37,074 bases of DNA, from positions 1 to 37,074 of the forward strand of contig NZ_JAOCDM010000044.1 in assembly GCF_029840925.1 (NCBI RefSeq), given 5' to 3'. The notes under the pieces were generated by a model. It was not told where the DNA came from. It worked only from the letters and a program-made list of their open reading frames with translations, and did no database searches. This document shows positions 20,498 to 28,582 of the stretch, piece by piece; position 1 is the stretch's first letter; each line of letters opens with the position of its first letter. Both the position numbers and the translations under genes were made by a program. This stretch comes from Pseudomonas sp. GD03858. Lineage in GTDB: Bacteria; Pseudomonadota; Gammaproteobacteria; Pseudomonadales; Pseudomonadaceae.

Positions 20498-21832
20498 ATG
20501 ACCTCTCCCGCCAAGCCCGAACTGCTCGCCCCCGCCGGCACCCTGAAGACCATGCGCTATGCCTTCGCCTACGGCGCCGACGCGGTCTACGCCGGGCAGC
20601 CGCGCTACAGCCTGCGGGTGCGCAACAACGAATTCGACCACGCCAACCTGGCCCTCGGCATCCAGGAGGCCCAGGCCCAGGGCAAGCGCTTCTACGTGGT
20701 GGTCAACATCGCCCCGCACAACGCCAAGCTCAAGACCTTCCTCAAGGACCTGGCACCGGTGATCGAGATGGGGCCGGATGCGCTGATCATGTCCGACCCA
20801 GGGTTGATCATGCTGGTGCGCCAGCACTTCCCGCAGATGCCCATCCACTTGTCGGTGCAGGCCAACACGGTGAACTGGGCCAGCGTGCAGTTCTGGCAGG
20901 GCCTGGGGCTGACCCGGGTGATCCTGTCGCGGGAGCTGTCGCTGGAAGAGATCGAGGAGATACGCCAGCAGGTGCCGGACATGGAGCTGGAGGTCTTCGT
21001 GCATGGCGCGTTGTGCATGGCCTACTCCGGGCGCTGCTTGCTGTCGGGCTACATGAACAAGCGCGATGCCAACCAGGGCACCTGTACCAATGCCTGCCGC
21101 TGGAAGTACCAGGCCACCCCGGCCAGCGAGAACACCACGGGCGATATCGTCCGCGCATGCGAGCCAACCCTGGGCCTTGGCGCGCCGACCGAGCAGGTGT
21201 TCCTGCTCCAGGAGGCCAACCGCCCCGATGAACAGATGCCGGCGTTCGAGGACGAGCACGGCACCTACATCATGAACGCCAAGGACCTGCGCGCCATCCA
21301 GCACGTCGAGCGCCTGGCCCGGATGGGCGTGCACTCGCTGAAGATCGAGGGCCGCACCAAATCGCACTTCTACTGTGCCCGCGCCGTGCAGTCGTACCGC
21401 CAGGCCATCGACGACGCGGTGGCTGGTCGCCCCTTCGACCGCAGCCTGATGGACAACCTCGAGTCCCTCGCCCAGCGTGGCTACACCGAAGGTTTCCTGC
21501 GCCGCCACGTCCACGACGAGTACCAGAACTACCAGCGTGGCAACTCGGTGTCCGAGCGCCAGCAGTTCGTTGGCGAGCTGACCGGGGTGCGGGTGGACGG
21601 CCTGGCCGAAGTGAAGGTGAAGAACCGTTTCGCCGTGGGCGACCACCTGGAGCTGATGACCCCGCGCGGCAACTACCACTTCGACCTGCACCGCCTGTGC
21701 GACCGCCAGCAGCAGGCCATCGAAGTGGCGCCGGGCGACGGCCATGTGGTGTACCTGCCGATTCCCGAGCAGGTCTCGCTGGAATTCGGCCTGCTGATGC
21801 GCGACCTGGAGAGTGGCGAGGCCGCTGCCTGA
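20498..21832 (+). CDS. trhP: tRNA 5-hydroxyuridine modification protein TrhP (YegQ, U32 peptidase family)
   Basis: The 444-residue protein is very close to E. coli YegQ/TrhP (453): ELLAPAGTLKTMRYAFAYGA, then DAVYAGQPRYSLRVRNNEFD and FYVVVNIAPHNAKLKTFLKD near the start, and the four-cysteine stretch HGALCMAYSGRCLLSGYMNK with GTCTNACRW (about 167-202). TrhP proteins make 5-hydroxyuridine at tRNA position 34 with prephenate rather than O2 as source; the cysteines are thought to hold an iron-sulfur cluster. The ATG at 20498 aligns with YegQ; a TTG 6 codons upstream is less likely. A perfect Anr box precedes it. The stop codon lies inside a CopR-box match for the next gene. Confidence 0.95.
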   Translation: MTSPAKPELLAPAGTLKTMRYAFAYGADAVYAGQPRYSLRVRNNEFDHANLALGIQEAQAQGKRFYVVVNIAPHNAKLKTFLKDLAPVIEMGPDALIMSDPGLIMLVRQHFPQMPIHLSVQANTVNWASVQFWQGLGLTRVILSRELSLEEIEEIRQQVPDMELEVFVHGALCMAYSGRCLLSGYMNKRDANQGTCTNACRWKYQATPASENTTGDIVRACEPTLGLGAPTEQVFLLQEANRPDEQMPAFEDEHGTYIMNAKDLRAIQHVERLARMGVHSLKIEGRTKSHFYCARAVQSYRQAIDDAVAGRPFDRSLMDNLESLAQRGYTEGFLRRHVHDEYQNYQRGNSVSERQQFVGELTGVRVDGLAEVKVKNRFAVGDHLELMTPRGNYHFDLHRLCDRQQQAIEVAPGDGHVVYLPIPEQVSLEFGLLMRDLESGEAAA

Positions 21833-21844
21833 CAATTCTGTAAT
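21829..21844 (+). promoter_or_regulatory. CopR-box match upstream of copA
   Basis: CTGACAATTCTGTAAT fits the CTGACA-N5-GTAAT motif reported for CopR in P. aeruginosa (consensus recalled, not looked up). It covers the trhP stop codon (21830-21832) and lies 135 bases before the copA start. A weak -10 candidate TAGCTG is at 21857-21862. No copRS genes are in the window, so the regulator would act from elsewhere. Confidence 0.6.
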
Positions 21845-21894
21845 CCGCGCTTCAGGTAGCTGACAGGCGCTGGCGGCGACCATCGGTGTCATTC

Positions 21895-21949
21895 CCGATC
21901 GCGGGGCAAGCCCGCTCCCACCCTGGGAGCGGGCTTGCCCCGCGATCGG
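21895..21949. repeat. REP doublet in the trhP-copA gap
   Basis: Arms 21895-21920 and 21924-21949 are perfect 26-base reverse complements around a 3-base loop (core GGGGCAAGCCCGCTCCCA). The hairpin falls between the CopR box and the copA ATG, so a copA transcript started at the box would carry it in its leader, 29 bases before the start codon. It could also limit read-through from trhP. Confidence 0.9.
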
Positions 21950-21978
21950 ATGAACCTTGCCAGCACCGAGAACACGCC

Positions 21979-23715
21979 ATGCCACCGACTCCAACCCGCC
22001 GCACCTTCGTCAAGGGCCTGGGTGCCGCCACCGCTCTGGCCGGCCTGGGCCTCTGGCGCCCGCTGGCCCAGGCCGCCGAGGGCCGTCTGCCGCTGCACGA
22101 CCTGAGCGGCCAGCAGTTCGACCTGTTCATCGGCCAGACCCCGGTCAACATCACCGGGCGCCCACGCACCGCGCAGACCATCAACGCCAGCCTGCCCGGC
22201 CCGCAGCTACGCTGGCGCGAGGGCGACACCGTGACCCTGCGGGTGCGCAACCGCCTGGACCAGCCCACCTCGATCCACTGGCACGGCATCATCCTGCCGG
22301 CCAACATGGACGGCGTGCCGGGGCTGAGCTTCACCGGCATCGAGCCTGGTGGCGACTACCTCTACCAGTTCACCCTGCGCCAGAGCGGCACCTATTGGTA
22401 CCACAGTCATTCCGGCTTGCAGGAGCAGGCCGGTGTGTACGGCGCCATCGTCATCGAGCCTCGCGAGCCTGAGCCGCACGCATACCAGCGCGACCATGTG
22501 CTGCTGTTCAGCGATTGGTCGGACCAGGCGCCCGAAGCGCTGATGGCCACCCTGAAGAAACAGTCCGACGCCTTCAACTACCACAAGCGCACGGTCGGCG
22601 ACTTCGTCGACGATGTCGCCGAAAACGGCTGGGGCAAGGCAGCCGGTGAGCGCTGGGCCTGGGCGAAGATGCGCATGAGCCCCACCGACCTCGCCGACAT
22701 CAGTGCTGCCGACTACACCTACCTGCTCAACGGCCAGCCACCGGACGGCAACTTCACCTGCCTGTTCCAGCCCGGCGAGACCGTGCGCCTGCGCCTGATC
22801 AACGCCTCGGCGATGACCTACTTCGACTTCCGCATCCCAGGCCTGAAGCTCACGGTGATCGCCGCCGACGGCCTGCCGGTGACCCCGGTGAGCGTGGATG
22901 AGCTGCGCATCGCCGTGGCCGAGACCTATGACGTACTGGTCACCGTGGGCGACCTGCCCGCCTACACGCTGTACGCCCAGAGCATGGACCGCACCGGTTT
23001 CGCCCGTGGCACCCTGGCCCGCGCAGCGGGTTTGCAGGCCCCCGTACCCGAGCCGGACCCGCGTCCGGTGCTGACCATGGACGACATGGGGCACGGCGGC
23101 ATGGGTGAGATGGACCATTCGAACATGCCAGCGATGGACCACGGCAACATGGCGGGCATGGACCACTCCAAAATGGCCGGCATGGCCATGATGCAAGGCC
23201 ACCCCGCCAGCGAGACCGACAACCCGCTGGTGGACATGCAGACCATGGCCCCCCGCGCCAACCTGGCCGATCCCGGCATCGGCCTGCGCGACAACGGCCG
23301 CCGGGTGCTGACCTACGCCGACCTGCGCAGCCCCTATCCCGACCCGGACGGACGCGAACCGTCGCGGGACATCGAGCTGCACCTGACTGGGCACATGGAG
23401 CGCTTCGCCTGGTCGTTCGACGGCATCAAGTTCAGCGATGCCGAACCGCTGCGCCTGAAGTACGGCGAGCGGGTGCGCATCACCCTGGTCAACGACACCA
23501 TGATGACCCACCCCATCCACCTGCATGGCATGTGGAGCGACCTGGAGGATGAACAAGGGCGCTTCCTGGTGCGCAAGCACACCATCGACATGCCCCCCGG
23601 GAGCCGGCGCAGCTACCGCGTGAGCGCCGACGCCCTGGGCCGCTGGGCCTATCACTGCCACCTGCTCTACCACATGGAGACCGGCATGTTCCGCGAGGTA
23701 CGGGTCGATGAATGA
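21979..23715 (+). CDS. copA: Copper-resistance multicopper oxidase CopA
   Basis: The 578-residue periplasmic oxidase has a twin-arginine signal ([20 protein letters not shown], 6-25). All copper-ligand motifs are present: HWHG (H100, H102), WYHSHSG (H142, H144), HPIHLHG (511-517) and [12 protein letters not shown] (559-570, with the type 1 Cys560). A Met/His-rich insert at about 367-408, with repeats such as [20 protein letters not shown], binds Cu(I) in the family. CopA oxidises Cu(I) and sequesters copper. The ATG at 21979 is set by the Tat signal; its ribosome site is weak. It overlaps copB by 8 bases, and a CopR-box match lies upstream. Confidence 0.96.
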   Translation: MPPTPTRRTFVKGLGAATALAGLGLWRPLAQAAEGRLPLHDLSGQQFDLFIGQTPVNITGRPRTAQTINASLPGPQLRWREGDTVTLRVRNRLDQPTSIHWHGIILPANMDGVPGLSFTGIEPGGDYLYQFTLRQSGTYWYHSHSGLQEQAGVYGAIVIEPREPEPHAYQRDHVLLFSDWSDQAPEALMATLKKQSDAFNYHKRTVGDFVDDVAENGWGKAAGERWAWAKMRMSPTDLADISAADYTYLLNGQPPDGNFTCLFQPGETVRLRLINASAMTYFDFRIPGLKLTVIAADGLPVTPVSVDELRIAVAETYDVLVTVGDLPAYTLYAQSMDRTGFARGTLARAAGLQAPVPEPDPRPVLTMDDMGHGGMGEMDHSNMPAMDHGNMAGMDHSKMAGMAMMQGHPASETDNPLVDMQTMAPRANLADPGIGLRDNGRRVLTYADLRSPYPDPDGREPSRDIELHLTGHMERFAWSFDGIKFSDAEPLRLKYGERVRITLVNDTMMTHPIHLHGMWSDLEDEQGRFLVRKHTIDMPPGSRRSYRVSADALGRWAYHCHLLYHMETGMFREVRVDE

Positions 23716-24613
23716 GAACCGCAACCGCCACATCGTCACCGGTGTCGCACTGATGGCCTTGCTGGCCAGCGAACGGGCCCTGGCCGCCGGCATGGATCAC
23801 ATGAACCATGGCGCCATGCCGATGGACCACGGCCAGATGAACCCTGGCAGCATGCCCATGGATCACAGCCAGATGAACCACGCGCCGGCAACTCCCAGCC
23901 AACCGCGCACACCGCTGCCGGTGATCACCGATGCCGACCGCCGCGCCGCCTTCCCGCCGCTGCCGGGGCATCAGGTGCACGACCGGGCGACCAACTGGGC
24001 AGTGATCGTCGACCAGTTGGAGTACCAGAATTTCGAAAGCAGCGGTGCCCTGAACTGGAACGCCACCGCCTGGGTCGGCGGCGACATCGACCGCCTGTGG
24101 CTGCGCACCGAGGGTGAACGCGAACAGGGCAAGACCCATAAGGCCGAGCTACAGGCGCTCTGGGGCCATGCCATCAGCCCCTGGTGGGAGCTGGTCGGCG
24201 GTGTGCGCCAGGACTTCAAGCCCGCCAGCGGCCAGACCTGGGCCGCCTTCGGCATCCAGGGCACGCCGCTCTACGGCCTGGAGCTGGAAGCCACCGCCTA
24301 CGCCGGCGAGCGACAGCAGACCGCGCTGCGCCTGGAGGCTGGTTACGCTATGCTGCTGACCAATCGCTGGATCCTCGAACCGACCGTCGAAGCCAACTTC
24401 TTCGGGCGCAACGATGCCGGGCGCGAACAGGGTTCGGGTCTGGCCGAAAGCGAAGTGGGCCTGCGCCTGCGCTACGAGATCAGCCGCGCGTTCGCGCCCT
24501 ATGTCGGGGTCAGCTTCAACCGCCTGCACGGCCAGCGTGCCGACCAGGCCCGGGAGGATGGCGAGGACATCGGTCAGACCCGGCTGGTGGCAGGGGTTCG
24601 CCTGCGCTTTTAA
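23708..24613 (+). CDS. copB: Copper-resistance outer-membrane protein CopB
   Basis: The 301-residue product has a signal peptide (cleavage near 27, ERALAA), then Met/His repeats [20 protein letters not shown] and [10 protein letters not shown] (29-58) like those in CopA. The CopB/PcoB barrel domain follows (about 85-301), with [24 protein letters not shown] and [18 protein letters not shown]. It ends in phenylalanine (RLRF), as outer-membrane barrel proteins do. It probably holds or passes copper at the outer membrane together with CopA. It starts inside the last codons of copA, so the two are translationally coupled. Confidence 0.95.
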   Translation: MNENRNRHIVTGVALMALLASERALAAGMDHMNHGAMPMDHGQMNPGSMPMDHSQMNHAPATPSQPRTPLPVITDADRRAAFPPLPGHQVHDRATNWAVIVDQLEYQNFESSGALNWNATAWVGGDIDRLWLRTEGEREQGKTHKAELQALWGHAISPWWELVGGVRQDFKPASGQTWAAFGIQGTPLYGLELEATAYAGERQQTALRLEAGYAMLLTNRWILEPTVEANFFGRNDAGREQGSGLAESEVGLRLRYEISRAFAPYVGVSFNRLHGQRADQAREDGEDIGQTRLVAGVRLRF

Positions 24614-24629
24614 GGCCTGACGCCGTCCC

Positions 24630-24701
24630 TGTGGGAGCGGGTTCACCCGCGAATGCGATGGTGGGCTCGCTGACGCATTCGCGGGTAAACCCGCTCCCAC
24701 A
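24630..24701. repeat. REP doublet between copB and copG
   Basis: Arms 24630-24657 and 24674-24701 pair over 28 bases with one mismatch (GGGTTCACCC against GGGTAAACCC). The pair separates copAB from the three downstream genes and may reduce or process read-through. Confidence 0.9.
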
Positions 24702-24740
24702 AAGCCAACCAGGTGTGTTCTGTTTCACAGGAGCTTCACC

Positions 24741-25169
24741 ATGCTGCGCAAACACCTGCTCACCCTTGGCCTGCTGGCCTTCACCGGCCTGGCCCAGGCC
24801 GCCGAGACCATCGATGTGTACCGCGACCCCAACTGCGGTTGCTGCAAGGAATGGATCAAGCACCTGAGCGACAACGGTTTCACCGTCAACGACCACGTCG
24901 AACCGAACATGAGCGCGGTCAAGCAGCGCCTGGGCGTGGCACCGCGCCTGGCCTCGTGCCACACCGGGGTGATCGATGGCAAGTTCGTCGAAGGCCACGT
25001 GCCGGCCGAGCAGGTGCGCCTGCTGACCCAGCGCGCCGACCTCAAGGGCCTCGCCGTGCCAGGCATGCCCATGGGCTCCCCAGGCATGGAGATGGGTGAC
25101 CGCAAGGACGCCTACCAGGTGATCGGCGTGACCCAGGACGGTCGGGACACCGTGGTCGCCAGCTACTGA
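24741..25169 (+). CDS. copG: DUF411 periplasmic copper-binding protein (CopG type)
   Basis: The 142-residue product has a signal peptide (cleavage after AQA, residue 20). The DUF411 core includes YRDPNCGCCKEWIKHL with C32, C34 and C35, ASCHTGVIDGKFVEGHVP with C73, H74 and H86, and the Met-rich PGMPMGSPGMEMGD (107-120). Pseudomonas CopG proteins bind a cysteine-bridged copper cluster and probably change the copper redox state in the periplasm. CAGGAG lies 8 bases before the ATG. The stop overlaps the next start by one base (TGATG at 25167-25171). Position after copAB supports a copper role. Confidence 0.9.
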   Translation: MLRKHLLTLGLLAFTGLAQAAETIDVYRDPNCGCCKEWIKHLSDNGFTVNDHVEPNMSAVKQRLGVAPRLASCHTGVIDGKFVEGHVPAEQVRLLTQRADLKGLAVPGMPMGSPGMEMGDRKDAYQVIGVTQDGRDTVVASY

Positions 25170-25606
25170 TGCTCAGCCTCGGGGCGCTGTTCATTAGCGC
25201 CTTTGGCGCCGCCACCCTGCTGCCGCTGCAGTCCGAGGCGGTACTGGTCGGCCTGCTGCTGCGCGAGCCTGCGGCGTGGGCGACGCTGTTGCTGGTCGCG
25301 ACCCTCGGCAATGTGCTCGGTTCGGTGGTCAACTGGCTGCTTGGCCGGGCCATCGAGCACCTGCGCGAACGACGCTGGTTCCCGTTCAGCGCCAGTCAGC
25401 TGGCGCGCGCCCAGCAGCGCTACCAGCGCTGGGGCCAGTGGTCACTGTTGTTGAGCTGGATGCCGGTGATCGGCGATCCGCTCACGCTGATCGCGGGCAT
25501 CATGCGCGAACCGTTCTGGCGCTTCGTGCTGCTGGTCACCCTGGCCAAGGGCGGACGCTATATCGTCGTGGCGATGATCACCCTGGGCTGGTTTCACACC
25601 GGGTAA
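25169..25606 (+). CDS. YqaA-like small DedA/SNARE-associated membrane protein
   Basis: The 145-residue inner-membrane protein has about four helices. It carries the DedA-type pattern of a re-entrant start (ISAFGAATLLPLQSEAVLVG), the GNVLGSVVNWLLGR glycine pattern (about 47-60) and SWMPVIGDPLTLIAGIMREP (about 91-110) with the functional proline-glycine-aspartate. DedA relatives move phospholipids or other lipids across the membrane, but YqaA members have no assigned substrate. It overlaps the copG stop by one base, so it is co-translated with a copper protein; whether it is functionally part of copper resistance is unknown. Confidence 0.85.
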   Translation: MLSLGALFISAFGAATLLPLQSEAVLVGLLLREPAAWATLLLVATLGNVLGSVVNWLLGRAIEHLRERRWFPFSASQLARAQQRYQRWGQWSLLLSWMPVIGDPLTLIAGIMREPFWRFVLLVTLAKGGRYIVVAMITLGWFHTG

Positions 25607-25681
25607 CACCTTTCACGAGGCCCAGGGCCAACTGGCTGCTACAGTCGCCGTTTCCCGTCTGGTCCCACATGGAGTGCCCCG

Positions 25682-26680
25682 ATGCCGCGCGCAACCGTCC
25701 TGGTCTTGGCCTGCCTGAGCGCAGGTACGGCCATCGCCGCCGAACCGCCCACCTACGGCCAGCAGCTCGAAGGCTTCGCCTATCCGCATCCTTTGCGGCA
25801 CTTCGACTTCCAGTCCCAAGGCCAGGCCCTGCAGATGGGCTACATGGACGTACCCGCCAAGGGCAAGGCCAACGGTCACAGCGTGGTGCTGATGCATGGC
25901 AAGAACTTCTGCGCCGCGACCTGGGAATCCACCCTCGATGCCCTGAGCCAGGCCGGTTACCGGGTGATCGCCGCTGACCAGATCGGCTTCTGCACATCGA
26001 GCAAGCCGGCGCATTACCAGTACAGTTTCCAGCAGCTGGCCGACAACACCCATGCCTTGCTGGCGAAGCTGGGCATCGACAAGGCCATCGTCCTCGGCCA
26101 CTCCACCGGCGGCATGCTCGCCACCCGCTACGCCCTGATGTACCCGCAACAGGTGGAGCGCCTGGCCATGGTCAACCCCATTGGCCTGGAGGACTGGAAA
26201 GCCCTGGGCGTGCCCTATCGCACGGTGGATCAGTGGTACGCCCGCGAGCTCAAGCTCGATGCCGAAGGCGTGCGCAACTACGAGCGCAACACCTACTACG
26301 CTGGCCGCTGGAAGCCCGAGTACGAGCGCTGGGTGCAGATGCTGGTGGGGTTGAACAAGGGCCCGGGGCACGAGGCCGTGGCGTGGAACTCGGCGCTGAT
26401 CTACGACATGATCTTCACCCAGCCGGTGGTCCATGAGTTCAAGGACCTGAAAATGCCGACCTTGTTGCTGATCGGTGACCAGGACAGCACGGCAATCGGC
26501 AGCGATATCGCATCGCCCGAGGTCAAGGCGACGCTGGGCAGATACAAGGAGCTGGGGCCGCGGGTGGCGAAGATGATCCCCCAGGGCGAACTGGTGACCT
26601 TCGAAGGGCTGGGGCATGCGCCGCAGATCGAGGAACCGGGCAAGTTCCACCAGGCGTTGATCGGCTGGCTGACAAAATGA
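25682..26680 (+). CDS. Exported alpha/beta hydrolase
   Basis: The 332-residue protein has a signal peptide (cleavage after AIAA, residue 20) and the alpha/beta hydrolase fold. The oxyanion region is VVLMHGKNFCAATWE (68-82), the nucleophile is S141 in GHSTGGM, the acid is D266 or D268 in LIGDQDST, and the histidine is H312 in EGLGHAPQIEEP. Substrate unknown; the fold covers esterases, lipases and haloalkane dehalogenase-like enzymes. The ATG at 25682 is supported by TGGAG at 25669-25673 and by the signal peptide. It follows the yqaA-like gene after 75 bases and may belong to the same transcript. Confidence 0.88.
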   Translation: MPRATVLVLACLSAGTAIAAEPPTYGQQLEGFAYPHPLRHFDFQSQGQALQMGYMDVPAKGKANGHSVVLMHGKNFCAATWESTLDALSQAGYRVIAADQIGFCTSSKPAHYQYSFQQLADNTHALLAKLGIDKAIVLGHSTGGMLATRYALMYPQQVERLAMVNPIGLEDWKALGVPYRTVDQWYARELKLDAEGVRNYERNTYYAGRWKPEYERWVQMLVGLNKGPGHEAVAWNSALIYDMIFTQPVVHEFKDLKMPTLLLIGDQDSTAIGSDIASPEVKATLGRYKELGPRVAKMIPQGELVTFEGLGHAPQIEEPGKFHQALIGWLTK

Positions 26681-26682
26681 CC

Positions 26683-26723
26683 GGGGCTGCTATGCAGCCC
26701 TTCGCGGGCAAGCCCGCTCCCAC
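26683..26723. repeat. Single REP element after the hydrolase gene
   Basis: A full-length single unit: the small stem GGGCTGC-TAT-GCAGCCC (26684-26700) followed by TTCGCGGGCAAGCCCGCTCC (26701-26720) and CACAG. It lies between the convergent hydrolase and DinB-like genes. Confidence 0.85.
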
Positions 26724-26746
26724 AGGTACGACGCTGCATGGACCAC

Positions 26747-27328
26747 TCAGCGGCTCCAGACCTGCTCCTCGCGCCAGCCCAGCTCGGCAAAATCTGCCTC
26801 CCGTAACCCCGCCTCCTCTTCACAGAAAAACTCATCCAGCTGCGGCGGCTTCACTGCCGTGTCACTGAGCATCGCATGCACCTGCCCACGATGGTGGATC
26901 TGGTGCTCGAACAGGTGCGACAGCAGCCTCAGGCGCTGCTCGCGCTGCACCCGATCGGGCCTGACGATGCTCACGTAGCGCGCCAGCTGATCGTCACGCA
27001 ATGCCCGGCAATAGTTGATCAGCCGCTGATCGGCCTGGACCTGCTGGGCCTGCAGGTCGGTACAGGTGGCGAACGGCTGCTCCGGCTGGAAGAAGCGCTC
27101 ACCGTCCGGATCGGGGGCTTCGCCGCGCTGCTCGCACTCCAGGGCATCCAGGTAGAACCAGTCCACCGTCAACAGATGGTTGAGGGTGGCCTTGATCGAG
27201 GGGAAGAAGCTGCAACGGGGGGCAACGAACTCATCGTGGCTCAGTTGCAGGCATGCCTTGTACAGACGGTGGTTGGCCCAGGCATTGTTGTAGGCCTGGG
27301 TCAGCAGGTGATGCGACAGCGGCTCCAT
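26747..27328 (-). CDS. DinB-like (YfiT/DinB superfamily) protein
   Basis: The 193-residue protein is a predicted four-helix bundle of the DinB superfamily. The three-histidine metal site is visible as H47 in ATLNHLLTVDWF and the pair of histidines in LFEHQIHHRGQVHAML (about 146-161). Many DinB-like proteins are metal-dependent thiol transferases or nuclease-like enzymes; no specific reaction can be given. GAAGGAG lies six to seven bases before the ATG at 27328, which sets the start. It begins 11 bases after the stop of the zapE-family gene, so the two form an operon. Confidence 0.85.
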   Translation of the reverse strand: MEPLSHHLLTQAYNNAWANHRLYKACLQLSHDEFVAPRCSFFPSIKATLNHLLTVDWFYLDALECEQRGEAPDPDGERFFQPEQPFATCTDLQAQQVQADQRLINYCRALRDDQLARYVSIVRPDRVQREQRLRLLSHLFEHQIHHRGQVHAMLSDTAVKPPQLDEFFCEEEAGLREADFAELGWREEQVWSR

Positions 27329-27339
27329 GGGCGGCTCCT

Positions 27340-28437
27340 TCAGGCGAAGCGTTGCAGTTGCATCTCCCGTAGCCGGCTCAAGGTCCGTTGGTACGGGAAC
27401 GCCAGATACCCTTGAGTGTAGAGCGCATCCAGCGGGACCTCGGCCTCCAGGTACAACGCCACCCGACGGTCGTAGCATTCGTCGACCAGCGCGATGAAGC
27501 GCCGCACGCTGTCATCCTTGGGCGCCAGCATGGGCAGCTCGCGGTCGCCGGCCTCGACGCGGGCGGCGCCATCCTCGGTGCCGCGAGCAATGCGTCCGAC
27601 TTGCTGCTCGCCGCCCAGGGCTGGCACTTCACTCAAAAGAATCGCCGGAAAGCGATCGCACAAGGCCATGAAGTCCATGGCGGCCAAGGGTTGCTCGCAC
27701 ACATCAGCGAACCGGCACCAGACGGCCCGGGCGCTGTGACGCACCACCCGCACTCGCCGGGAGCCAAGCTGCACGGGCTGCTCGCTACCCGGATCATCCG
27801 GACTCAACTGCTCGAACACTGCCGCCAAGGCGCCGCCACCTTGCCGCGCCACCCAGTAGCGCTGCTGTCGCTCTCCAGGATGCAGCCGGTGATCCTGCTC
27901 GCCGGCCACCGACAGCACATGCATATGCCGCTCGATGGCGGCGATGGCCGGCAGGAAGCGTTCGCGGTTGAAACCATCGCGGTACAGCTGGTCCGGGGGC
28001 TGGTTGGACGTGGCGACAATCACCACGCCCTCGTCGAACAACACCTGGAACAGCCGACCGAGGATGATTGCATCGCCGATATCGCTGACGAACAGCTCGT
28101 CGAAGCACAGCACGCGGATCTCGCCCGCCAGCTCCCGGGCCAGGGCCTTGAGCGGGTCTGTGGTGCCGTTGAGCTGGAACAGGCGCTGGTGGACCCAGGC
28201 CATGAAGTGGTGGAAGTGCTGACGCCGGGACGGGACCGTGAGACAGCGGTGGAACAGGTCCATCAGCCAGGTCTTGCCGCGCCCGACCGGGCCCCAGAGG
28301 TACAGGCCCTGGGTGGGCTGACCCTGGCGCAACGCATCGAAACAGGCTTGCAGTGCGGTGAGCGCAGCGGCCTGGGCTGGATCGGGGAAGAAGCCTTGCT
28401 CGTCCAGGGCTTGCCGGTAGAGAGAGTCGGGGGTCAT
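27340..28437 (-). CDS. zapE: AFG1/ZapE-family ATPase (cell-division associated)
   Basis: The 365-residue P-loop protein has Walker A GPVGRGKT (49-56) in GLYLWGPVGRGKTWLMDLFH and Walker B LCFDE (110-114) in the family signature CFDELFVSDIGDAIILGRLF. Sensor ATSNQPPDQLY and SLVDECYDRRV-like C-terminal residues (ALVDECYDRRVALYLEAEVP) follow. ZapE in E. coli binds FtsZ at constriction, and mitochondrial Lace1/AFG1 has a quality-control role. Pseudomonas genomes usually carry a ZapE gene beside the cytochrome bc1/ribosomal rplM-rpsI region, so this may be a paralogue; the symbol is therefore tentative. No strong ribosome site precedes the ATG at 28437. Confidence 0.85.
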   Translation of the reverse strand: MTPDSLYRQALDEQGFFPDPAQAAALTALQACFDALRQGQPTQGLYLWGPVGRGKTWLMDLFHRCLTVPSRRQHFHHFMAWVHQRLFQLNGTTDPLKALARELAGEIRVLCFDELFVSDIGDAIILGRLFQVLFDEGVVIVATSNQPPDQLYRDGFNRERFLPAIAAIERHMHVLSVAGEQDHRLHPGERQQRYWVARQGGGALAAVFEQLSPDDPGSEQPVQLGSRRVRVVRHSARAVWCRFADVCEQPLAAMDFMALCDRFPAILLSEVPALGGEQQVGRIARGTEDGAARVEAGDRELPMLAPKDDSVRRFIALVDECYDRRVALYLEAEVPLDALYTQGYLAFPYQRTLSRLREMQLQRFA

Positions 28438-28485
28438 GCCGGGTAGCCGGGTAGGAAAAGGCCATGTTACGCCAGTTAGGGCCTC

Positions 28486-28559
28486 TTCGCGGGTAAACCC
28501 GCTCCCACAGCATGGCTCGAAGTCGGCGCGGTCGCTGTGGGAGCGGGCTTGCCCGCGAA
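28486..28559. repeat. REP doublet between zapE-like and sugar dehydrogenase genes
   Basis: Arms 28486-28510 and 28535-28559 pair over 25 bases with one difference in the inner loop (GGGTAAACCC against GGGCTTGCCC). They lie downstream of the dehydrogenase gene and upstream of the zapE-like gene, both on the - strand. Confidence 0.88.
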
Positions 28560-28582
28560 AAGGCCGGCCCGGTCGCCCCGGA

